18,693 nt of DNA from Nitrospira bacterium HGW-Nitrospira-1 (GTDB lineage: Bacteria; Nitrospirota; Thermodesulfovibrionia; Thermodesulfovibrionales; UBA6898). The notes beneath the pieces were generated by a model, which saw only the letters and a program-made list of their open reading frames with translations, made no database searches and had not been told where the DNA came from. Below are positions 1 to 6,334 of the stretch, piece by piece (the stretch's first letter is position 1; each line of letters begins with the position of its first letter). Location of the stretch: positions 1 through 18,693 of the forward strand of contig PGYF01000008.1 of assembly GCA_002839535.1 (NCBI GenBank), in the 5' to 3' direction. Position numbers and translations under genes: made by a program.

Positions 1-60
1 TCAGAGGGCATGCTTGATGCGGGGGTCAAGCCGGACAATGACAGAATAAATTTGTTTTGA
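1..60 (+). CDS. 3' end of an unidentified protein (partial)
   Basis: The first 60 bases read in frame 1 as 19 codons followed by TGA at 58-60, with residues ending DNDRINLF. A terminator-like hairpin starts ten bases after the stop, as expected for the end of a real gene. Too little protein is present to recognise a family, and no function is proposed. An accidental open stretch of this length is possible. Confidence 0.45.
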   Translation, partial: SEGMLDAGVKPDNDRINLF

Positions 61-69
61 CTTTTGACG

Positions 70-96
70 CCCTGTGCTCTTGGCACAGGGTTCTTC
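70..96 (+). terminator. Rho-independent terminator after the partial upstream gene
   Basis: CCCTGTGC (70-77) and GCACAGGG (83-90) form a perfect 8-bp stem with a 5-base loop, followed by the T-rich run TTCTTC. It lies just after the stop codon at 58-60 and separates the upstream gene from adk. Confidence 0.7.
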
Positions 97-142
97 ACAT
101 CAGTTTAATAAGTAATTCTTATCCATTTATCAAAAAAATGAA

Positions 143-172
143 TTTGACTTTAAATAGTTTGCAGCTTATATT
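143..172 (+). promoter_or_regulatory. Putative sigma-70 promoter for adk and perhaps sat
   Basis: TTGACT (143-148) is followed after 18 bases by TATATT (167-172) in an AT-rich stretch after the upstream terminator. It would give a leader of about 105 bases before adk. The assignment rests on consensus match only. Confidence 0.45.
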
Positions 173-285
173 TATAAAGTTTTACAAGCTGAGTTCTGCC
201 GCGGTCTTTTTATATCAAACAGGCTTGGTTGTTATTCCGGAATACTTATAAGGTGTTTTAAAACCAAATACCGTAGGAGGCATTT

Positions 286-933
286 ATGAGGTTAGTATTA
301 CTTGGCGCGCCTGGCGCAGGCAAGGGAACTCAGGCAAAGAAACTTATCGAGCAATATCATGTTCCCCAGATTTCAACCGGTGATTTATTGAGGGCAGCTG
401 TTGCAGCAGGAACCACCCTCGGCAAAGAGGCAAAATCTTATATGGATAAAGGCGAGCTTGTGCCTGACAGCGTTGTTTTGGGCATGGTTGGAGAGAGAAT
501 CAAGCAGGAGGACTGCAAAAAAGGGTATATTCTCGACGGTTTCCCGAGAAATACAAAACAGGCGGAAGAACTCGACAAGATGCTCGCTGTCCTTGGCATG
601 TCTTTAACCGCAGCCCTCAGTGTTGATGTTCCATTCGAAGACCTTATGAAAAGGCTTACAGGAAGAAGAACCTGTAAGGCGTGCGGCCAGATGTTTAATA
701 TCTATTTCAATGCGCCGAAGAAAGAAGGGGTCTGTGATAAATGCGGCGGTGAGCTTTTCCAGAGAGATGATGACAAGGAAGAGACCATAAAGAAAAGACT
801 TGAGGTGTACAACGCCCAGACAGCCCCGCTCATGGGCTATTACGGCAAAAAAGGCATAGTGAAGTCAGTCCAGGGTACCGGCAGCATAGATGATATATTC
901 AAGAAAGTATGCGAAGTTTTGGGACTCAAATAA
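286..933 (+). CDS. adk: Adenylate kinase, zinc-binding long form
   Basis: Catalyses ATP + AMP to 2 ADP in the cytoplasm. The 215 residues match the long (LID-containing) adenylate kinases. The P-loop GAPGAGKGT is at residues 7-15, and the AMP-binding TGDLLR and DGFPRN motifs follow. The LID carries four cysteines at 130, 133, 150 and 153, the positions used to bind zinc in Gram-positive-type enzymes such as that of Geobacillus. GGAGG at about 275 precedes the ATG. Sat starts 53 bases downstream. The pairing makes sense because AprBA releases AMP and only adenylate kinase can return it to the ADP pool. All nine arginine codons are AGA/AGG, the local norm. Identity is secure. Confidence 0.97.
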   Translation: MRLVLLGAPGAGKGTQAKKLIEQYHVPQISTGDLLRAAVAAGTTLGKEAKSYMDKGELVPDSVVLGMVGERIKQEDCKKGYILDGFPRNTKQAEELDKMLAVLGMSLTAALSVDVPFEDLMKRLTGRRTCKACGQMFNIYFNAPKKEGVCDKCGGELFQRDDDKEETIKKRLEVYNAQTAPLMGYYGKKGIVKSVQGTGSIDDIFKKVCEVLGLK

Positions 934-970
934 ATTTAGGAATAAAAGCGTTTTTCAAATAATAAAAACC

Positions 971-980
971 AAACAGGAGG
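971..980 (+). promoter_or_regulatory. Shared ribosome-binding site leader of sat
   Basis: AAACAGGAGG lies 6 bases before the sat ATG. The same ten bases occur before aprB (2332-2341) and aprA (2814-2823). For sat and aprA the match continues as AGGAGGAAA, then a short A-rich spacer, then ATGGCATTA. The foreign-looking sat coding sequence thus sits behind a local-type leader. Confidence 0.7.
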
Positions 981-986
981 AAACAA

Positions 987-2186
987 ATGGCATTAATTAA
1001 ACCACACGGTTCAGACGAACTGAATCCACTATTTGTCTATGATACGGCTCAAAATGAAGCCCTGAAGAAAGAAGCTGAAGGTCTGGCTTCTATTGTCGTG
1101 AGCTCAGCTACTGCAGCTAATGCAGTTATGATGGGGGGCGGTTACTTCAACCCATTAACAGGCTATATGAATAAGGCGGATGCCCTGTCTGTTGCTAATA
1201 ATATGAAAACAACATCCGGTTTGTTCTGGCCCGCTCCAATTTTAAACCTGGTTAAAGATGCAGGCAAAATCAAGGCGGGCGATCGCATTGCGCTGAAAGA
1301 CCCAAATGTCGAAGGCCATCCTGTACTGGCTGTTATGGATGTAAAGGCGGTTGAAGAATTCAGCGATGCAGATATGGCGCTGATGTCTGAAAAAGTTTAC
1401 CGTCCCAAGCCTCCTGAAGCGCATCCAGGTGTTGAAGCCTTCAACGCTCAGGGTAAAGTTTGTCTTTCTGGTCCAATTAAAGTACTAAACTTCTCTTACT
1501 TCCAGGACGAATTCCCGGACACTTTCCGTACTGCAGTTGAAATTCGTAACGAAATCGCTGAGCGCGGCTGGAAGAAAGTTGTTGCTTTTCAGACCCGTAA
1601 CCCGATGCATCTGGCCCACGAAGAACTTTGCCACATGGCAATGGATCGTTTAGGTTGCGATGGCCTGGTCATTCACATGTTACTTGGTAAATTGAAGGCA
1701 GGAGATATCCCTGCGCCTGTTCGTGATGCTGCGATCCGTAAAATGGTTGAGTTGTACTTCCCCAAAAACAGCGCAATGATTACTGGTTACGGGTTCGATA
1801 TGCTTTATGCCGGCCCACGCGAAGGTGTATTGCACGCCATATTCCGTCAGAACATGGGCGCAACCCACTTTATCGTTGGTCGTGACCATGCAGGTGTTGG
1901 TGATCACTATGGTCCATTCGATGCTCAAAAAATCTTCGACGACGAAGTGCCTGCCGGTGCGCTGAAAATTGAAATCTTCAAGGCTGACCACACTGCATAC
2001 TCGAAGAAACTGAACAAGGTTATGATGATGTGTGAAGCGCCTGATCATACAAAAGAAGATTTTGTCCTGCTTTCAGGTACAAAAGTTCGTGAAATGTTAG
2101 GTAAGGGTATTGCGCCGCCTAAAGAATTCTCACGTCCTGAAGTGGCTGAGATTCTAATTAAGTATTATCAGAGTCTTGAAAAATAA
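987..2186 (+). CDS. sat: Dissimilatory ATP sulfurylase (sulfate adenylyltransferase)
   Basis: Activates sulfate: ATP + sulfate to APS + PPi, the first step of dissimilatory sulfate reduction, or the reverse in sulfur oxidation. At 399 residues it is a single-domain enzyme with no APS-kinase extension. The nucleotide-binding motif QTRNPMHLAH is at 202-211 and GRDHAG at 298-303. The start is supported by AGGAGG at 975-980. Codon use is unlike its neighbours: its 14 arginines are 11 CGT and 3 CGC, with no AGA or AGG, while adk, aprB and aprA are nearly all AGA/AGG. By memory the sequence resembles the Sat of purple sulfur bacteria and related gammaproteobacteria, which fits horizontal transfer but was not tested by alignment. 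It lies 164 bases upstream of aprB. Confidence 0.96.
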   Translation: MALIKPHGSDELNPLFVYDTAQNEALKKEAEGLASIVVSSATAANAVMMGGGYFNPLTGYMNKADALSVANNMKTTSGLFWPAPILNLVKDAGKIKAGDRIALKDPNVEGHPVLAVMDVKAVEEFSDADMALMSEKVYRPKPPEAHPGVEAFNAQGKVCLSGPIKVLNFSYFQDEFPDTFRTAVEIRNEIAERGWKKVVAFQTRNPMHLAHEELCHMAMDRLGCDGLVIHMLLGKLKAGDIPAPVRDAAIRKMVELYFPKNSAMITGYGFDMLYAGPREGVLHAIFRQNMGATHFIVGRDHAGVGDHYGPFDAQKIFDDEVPAGALKIEIFKADHTAYSKKLNKVMMMCEAPDHTKEDFVLLSGTKVREMLGKGIAPPKEFSRPEVAEILIKYYQSLEK

Positions 2187-2213
2187 ATTTTCTAAGGCGC
2201 ATAAAAATACTGA

Positions 2214-2258
2214 GGGGTTTAGGGATTAGGGATTGGTTAAAGACTAATCCCCAACCCC
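2214..2258 (+). promoter_or_regulatory. Nested hairpin between sat and aprB
   Basis: GGGATTGGT (2229-2237) pairs with ACTAATCCC (2243-2251) over 9 bp with one G-U, loop of 5. GGGGTT (2214-2219) and AACCCC (2253-2258) form an outer 6-bp stem. The copy GGGATTAG at 2222-2229 can instead pair perfectly with CTAATCCC (2244-2251), so two folds compete. No T-run follows, which makes a simple terminator unlikely. It may be a processing site, partial attenuator or transcript stabiliser. Confidence 0.5.
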
Positions 2259-2350
2259 TGTTATAAATGAGAGGGGGTGAAACAAGGGCAGCGCAAGGCA
2301 GTTTGGCAGTAAGGTAAGATTTAACAAAATTAAACAGGAGGTTTAAATTT

Positions 2351-2797
2351 ATGCCAAGTTTTGTAGATCCAGTAAAATGCGATGGCTGTAAGGGCGGAGA
2401 GAAGACAGCATGCATGTATATCTGTCCGAACGATTTAATGGTTTTGAATGTAGAGAGCATGAAGGCTTACAACCAGGAGGCTGACCAGTGCTGGGAATGC
2501 TTTTCCTGTGTAAAGATCTGCCCGCAGGGCGCAATCTCAGTAAGGTCTTACTCTGATTTTGTTCCTCTCGGCGGCAGTGTTTCTCCGTTGATGAGCTCGG
2601 ATTCGATCATGTGGACGATCCAGTTCAGGAACGGCAACCTGATGAGGTTTAAATTCCCGATAAGGACGACCCCTGAGGGTTCGATTGATCCCAAGAATGC
2701 TGCTCACAAGGGCAAGAACCTTGACGACGAGATGCTGACTGATGAAGAGGTTGATAATTATCAGCTTCCAAGACCGATTGCCATAGTCGGCAAATAA
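2351..2797 (+). CDS. aprB: APS reductase beta subunit (iron-sulfur)
   Basis: Electron-transfer subunit of adenylylsulfate reductase, carrying electrons to the FAD of AprA in the cytoplasm, presumably from the Qmo complex. Two [4Fe-4S] sites are visible: cysteines 10, 13, 21 and 25, and cysteines 47, 50, 53 and 57. The 7-residue gap in the first set and Trp48 in the second are typical of AprB; in the Archaeoglobus structure a tryptophan here lies on the electron path. The C-terminal third is the extended tail that wraps AprA. Length, 148 residues, is normal. RBS AGGAGG at 2336-2341. AprA begins 35 bases after the stop, so the two are co-transcribed. All five arginines use AGA/AGG. Confidence 0.96.
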   Translation: MPSFVDPVKCDGCKGGEKTACMYICPNDLMVLNVESMKAYNQEADQCWECFSCVKICPQGAISVRSYSDFVPLGGSVSPLMSSDSIMWTIQFRNGNLMRFKFPIRTTPEGSIDPKNAAHKGKNLDDEMLTDEEVDNYQLPRPIAIVGK

Positions 2798-2832
2798 TTT
2801 ACCATAAAAATTAAAACAGGAGGAAAATAAAC

Positions 2833-4797
2833 ATGGCATTACCAAACAAGCCGGCTGGAGAATTAGCGGCAACATTAGATCCTGCTATAGTCGAGATCGA
2901 TACAGACATACTTATAGTTGGAGGCGGTATGGCTGCATGCGGGACTGCATACGAAATAAAGAAATGGGCCCCTGAAGGCACAAAGATACTTCTTTGCGAC
3001 AAGGCTGCCCTCGAGAGAAGCGGCGCTGTTGCGCAGGGCCTTTCCGCAATCAACACCTACCTCGGTGAAAACACCCCTGACGATTATGTAAGAATGATCA
3101 GAAATGACCTGATGGGCATTGTCAGGGAAGACCTTATCTTTGATTGCGGCAGACACGTTGACAGATCAGTCTATCTCTTCGAAGAGTGGGGACTCCCGAT
3201 ATGGAAGACCCTTGAAGACGGCAAGACTGTTGACGGCGCACAGGGCGCTCCTACCCTCAAGGTCGGCACAAAGCCTGTCCGTTCAGGCCGCTGGCAGATC
3301 ATGATCAACGGCGAGTCGTACAAGAGGATTGTAGCAGAAGCTGCAAAGGCAGCGCTGGGATCAGATAACATCATCGAAAGATGCTTTATCGTAAAACTCG
3401 TGCTTGACAAGAACGAGTCAAACAGGATCGCAGGCGCAGTCGGATTCAGCGTAAGAGAAAACAAGGTATATGTGATCAAGACCAACGCAATGATGGTAGC
3501 CTGCGGAGGCGCGGTCAACGTATTCAGGCCAAGGGCAACAGGTGAAGGTATGGGCAGATGCTGGTATCCAGTATGGAATGCAGGCTCTACATATACCATG
3601 TGCCAGGAAGTCGGCGCAGAGATGACCATGATGGAAAACAGGTTCGTTCCCGCAAGGTTTAAAGACGGCTACGGTCCTGTCGGCGCATGGTTCCTCCTCT
3701 TCAAGGCAAAGGCCACAAACACCCTCGGCGAGAACTACATGGTAACAAACGCTGAGATGCTGAAACAGTATCCGCCATACGGTCTTGCAAAAGTACCTGC
3801 TTCCTGCCTTAGAAACCATCTCATGCTGAAAGAGATGAGGGAAGGCAGAGGCCCGATCTATATGGATACCCCTACAGCGCTTGCCAATCTTTCCGCCACC
3901 ATGTCACCTAAGGAAGTAAAGCACCTCCTCGCAGAGGCATGGGAAGACTTCCTTGATATGTCAGTAGGTCAGGCAGGTCTCTGGGCAGGCACGAACACCG
4001 AGCCTGAAAGAGTAGGTTCCGAGATTATGCCTACAGAGCCTTATCTCCTTGGCTCGCATTCAGGCTGCTGCGGTATATGGGCTGCTGGTCCGAATGAAGA
4101 CTGGGTGCCTGAATCATACAAGATCATGTACAAGGGCAAAAATTACAGCAAGATGACCACGGTGAACGGCCTCTTTACTGCAGGCGACGGCACAGGCGCT
4201 TCCGGCCACAAGTTCTCCTCAGGTTCACACGCTGAAGGCAGGCAGGTGGCAAAGTCGATGGTCAGGTTCGTCAGGGACAACGCTGACTTCAAGCCTGTTC
4301 TTAAAGAATCTGCGAAGGAACTTGCAGACATCGTCTACAAGCCTGTAAAAACCTTCATGGAACACTACCAGAAGTCAACATCTACTGACGTCAACCCGAA
4401 CTACATCAAGCCTGCAGGTTTCCAGAGAAGGCTTATCAAGATTAGCGATGAGTACGGCGCAGGTATTGCAACTTCTTATGTTACAAGCGGGCCAATGCTT
4501 AAAAAGGCCTTCGAACTCCTTGGCATGCTCAGGGAAGACTCCGAGAAGATGGCTGCAGGAGACCTCCACGAACTGCTCAGGGCCTGGGAGAACTATCACA
4601 GGCTCGGCACTGTTGAGTCTCATCTCAGACATATCCTTTTCAGGGAAGAGTCCAGGTATCCGGGCTTTTACTACAGGTCTGACTTTGACCTCGTTGATGA
4701 GAAGAACTGGAAGTGCTTTGTGAACTCCAAGTTCGATCCTGAAAAAAAGGAATGGTCGGTATTCAAGAAGGATTATATCCAGATAATACCCGACTGA
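2833..4797 (+). CDS. aprA: APS reductase alpha subunit (flavoprotein)
   Basis: Catalytic subunit reducing APS to sulfite + AMP, or the reverse, using FAD. The Rossmann motif ILIVGGGMAACG (about residues 26-37) is followed by the acidic end of beta-2 (LLCDKA). The fumarate-reductase-like fold is shown by SGAVAQGL, the NRFVPARF arginine-rich segment (Arg270, Arg275) and a GSHSGCCGIW segment with His409, candidate equivalents of substrate-binding Arg and His in Archaeoglobus AprA. A late FTAGDGTGASG motif completes the FAD site. Length, 654 residues, is typical. RBS AGGAGG at 2818-2823. Arginine codons are 31 of 33 AGA/AGG. A hairpin follows the stop. Confidence 0.97.
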   Translation: MALPNKPAGELAATLDPAIVEIDTDILIVGGGMAACGTAYEIKKWAPEGTKILLCDKAALERSGAVAQGLSAINTYLGENTPDDYVRMIRNDLMGIVREDLIFDCGRHVDRSVYLFEEWGLPIWKTLEDGKTVDGAQGAPTLKVGTKPVRSGRWQIMINGESYKRIVAEAAKAALGSDNIIERCFIVKLVLDKNESNRIAGAVGFSVRENKVYVIKTNAMMVACGGAVNVFRPRATGEGMGRCWYPVWNAGSTYTMCQEVGAEMTMMENRFVPARFKDGYGPVGAWFLLFKAKATNTLGENYMVTNAEMLKQYPPYGLAKVPASCLRNHLMLKEMREGRGPIYMDTPTALANLSATMSPKEVKHLLAEAWEDFLDMSVGQAGLWAGTNTEPERVGSEIMPTEPYLLGSHSGCCGIWAAGPNEDWVPESYKIMYKGKNYSKMTTVNGLFTAGDGTGASGHKFSSGSHAEGRQVAKSMVRFVRDNADFKPVLKESAKELADIVYKPVKTFMEHYQKSTSTDVNPNYIKPAGFQRRLIKISDEYGAGIATSYVTSGPMLKKAFELLGMLREDSEKMAAGDLHELLRAWENYHRLGTVESHLRHILFREESRYPGFYYRSDFDLVDEKNWKCFVNSKFDPEKKEWSVFKKDYIQIIPD

Positions 4798-4825
4798 TTT
4801 TTGTCTGACGAAGTGTTGTTTTATA

Positions 4826-4862
4826 TATTGTGCCCGGCGTTTCAAAGACCCCGGGCACAATA
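4826..4862 (+). terminator. Hairpin after aprA (terminator-like or processing site)
   Basis: TATTGTGCCCGG (4826-4837) and CCGGGCACAATA (4851-4862) form a perfect 12-bp stem with a 13-base loop, 29 bases after the aprA stop. It lacks a T-run on its 3' side, so it may be a transcript-stabilising or partial-termination structure that sets apr levels above qmo. Confidence 0.55.
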
Positions 4863-4878
4863 AGAATTAGGCAGGATG

Positions 4879-4985
4879 TGTTGATTCAGTAAAAGGCATG
4901 GTTTCAGACACAAGGCTTTTTAAAGATATATTATCTATAATAGTTCTGCGCCTCAGGGCGGCAGAAGCCTTTTACTGAGTCAGCA
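4879..4985 (+). repeat. 107-bp inverted-repeat element between aprA and qmoA
   Basis: TGTTGATTCAGTAAAAGGC (4879-4897) pairs along its whole length with GCCTTTTACTGAGTCAGCA (4967-4985), 19 bp with two G-U pairs, enclosing 69 bases. Directly against the 3' arm sits a second hairpin, TTCTGC (4944-4949) with GCAGAA (4961-4966), extended by GCC/GGC around a TCAG loop. The adjoining stems could stack. No target duplication or coding sequence is seen. It may be a structured leader or ncRNA, or a small MITE-like insertion. Confidence 0.5.
4936..4941 (+). promoter_or_regulatory. Possible -10 box for qmoABC
   Basis: A perfect TATAAT lies 130 bases before qmoA, but no convincing -35 hexamer is found 16-18 bases upstream. 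It would give qmo a start separate from apr. Support is weak. Confidence 0.3.
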
Positions 4986-5070
4986 GCTTTATGGAAAAGC
5001 GACAGCAACAGACAGTAAATAAACCGGCTGTCCGCAGCTTGTTAATTTGAAGTAACAATGGAGGAATAAC

Positions 5071-6333
5071 ATGGCGCATGAAATGAGCGGAGCCCCTGTT
5101 TCAGGCATTTTAGTTGTAGGCGGAGGGATAAGCGGCATTACCACGGCCCTTGAGGCAGCCGAGGTAGGACATGAGGTATTTATTGTAGAAAAGAATCCTT
5201 ATCTGGGCGGAAGAGTGGCGCAGTTGTATAAGTATTTCCCCAAGTTGTGTCCCCCTGCCTGTGGACTGGAGATCAACTTCCAGAGGATAAAGAAAAACAG
5301 GAATGTAAAATACTTCACGCTCACCGAGGTTGAAAAAATCTCAGGGGCGCCGGGCAATTATGATGTGACCCTGAAGGAAACCCCGGGGTATGTCAACAGC
5401 AATTGCACCTGTTGCGGAAAATGCGCAGAGGCCTGTGACGTCGAGATACCGAATGAGTTCAATTTCGGCATGGACAAGACAAAGGCAGCGTATCTGCCGC
5501 ACGAGATGGCCTTCCCACAGAGATACGTGCTTCATCCATCCATTCTTGGTACGAGCGCTGCTCAAAAGTGTAAGGACGCCTGTCAGTATAATGCCATAGA
5601 CCTCGACATGAAACCGAAAACCTTCACGTTAAAGGTAGCTTCCATTGTCTGGGCAACCGGCTGGAACCCCTATGATGCCAAAAAGATCGACAACCTGTCC
5701 TTTGGGAAGGTCAAAAATGTGATAACGAATATTATGATGGAGAGGCTGGCAGCCCCGAACGGGCCTACGAAGGGTAAGATCGTCAGGCCTTCTGACGGCA
5801 AGGCGGTTCAGAATATTGCCTTTGTGCAGTGCGCCGGCTCAAGGGATGAAAATCATCTCCCCTTCTGTTCGTACATATGCTGTCTTGCATCGCTGAAACA
5901 GACGACATATATAAGAGAGGCCAATCCAAAATCAAAGGCAACCATATTTTATATTGACCTGAGGACTCCGGGGAGATACGAAAAATTCTACAAAAAAGTA
6001 AAGGCAGATACGAATGTGTCTTTTGTGAAAGGGAAGGTCGCAAAGATAGAGGAAGACGCCTCTACGGGGGACGTGCTCGTTACTGTCGAAGATACGCTTG
6101 CCGGCAAGAAACTCCATGAGAAATTTGACATGGTTGTGCTGGCAGCAGGCATGGAACCTTCAACCTCTGCAGTCAAGGTCCCCGGCAATGCAAAATATGA
6201 TGAAAATAATTTTGTGATCTCAGGCGAAATACTGTCAACGGGCTGCGTCAGGAAACCCTGTGATGTTATGTCCTCAGGACAGACAGCAACAGGCGCTGCG
6301 CTGAAGGCCATCCAAATGTTGGGGAGGAGGTAA
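5071..6333 (+). CDS. qmoA: Quinone-interacting oxidoreductase subunit A (HdrA-like flavoprotein)
   Basis: Cytoplasmic flavoprotein of the Qmo complex, which passes electrons from menaquinol towards APS reductase. FAD-binding GGGISG is at residues 17-22, ending with VEKN at 39-42; LGGRVAQLYKYFPK and CPPACG (60-65) are HdrA/QmoA hallmarks. A CX2CX2CX3C set at 112, 115, 118 and 122 could hold one [4Fe-4S] cluster. Near the end VLAAGM precedes the final FAD-contact region. Length, 420 residues, matches QmoA rather than the longer HdrA. RBS GGAGG at 5060-5064. QmoB starts one base after the stop, so the two are tightly co-transcribed and probably translationally coupled. Confidence 0.95.
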   Translation: MAHEMSGAPVSGILVVGGGISGITTALEAAEVGHEVFIVEKNPYLGGRVAQLYKYFPKLCPPACGLEINFQRIKKNRNVKYFTLTEVEKISGAPGNYDVTLKETPGYVNSNCTCCGKCAEACDVEIPNEFNFGMDKTKAAYLPHEMAFPQRYVLHPSILGTSAAQKCKDACQYNAIDLDMKPKTFTLKVASIVWATGWNPYDAKKIDNLSFGKVKNVITNIMMERLAAPNGPTKGKIVRPSDGKAVQNIAFVQCAGSRDENHLPFCSYICCLASLKQTTYIREANPKSKATIFYIDLRTPGRYEKFYKKVKADTNVSFVKGKVAKIEEDASTGDVLVTVEDTLAGKKLHEKFDMVVLAAGMEPSTSAVKVPGNAKYDENNFVISGEILSTGCVRKPCDVMSSGQTATGAALKAIQMLGRR

Positions 6334-6334
6334 A

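Noticed and set aside
57..251. 64-codon open frame upstream of adk
   Set aside because: It spans the terminator at 70-96 and the promoter-like sequence at 143-172, has no ribosome-binding site, and has AT-rich non-coding composition.
1680..2048. 122-codon minus-strand frame inside sat
   Set aside because: It is a shadow of sat, whose catalytic motifs are on the plus strand.
2187..2350. Riboswitch upstream of aprB
   Set aside because: Only simple competing hairpins are present, with no conserved aptamer core that I recognise, such as SAM or cobalamin.
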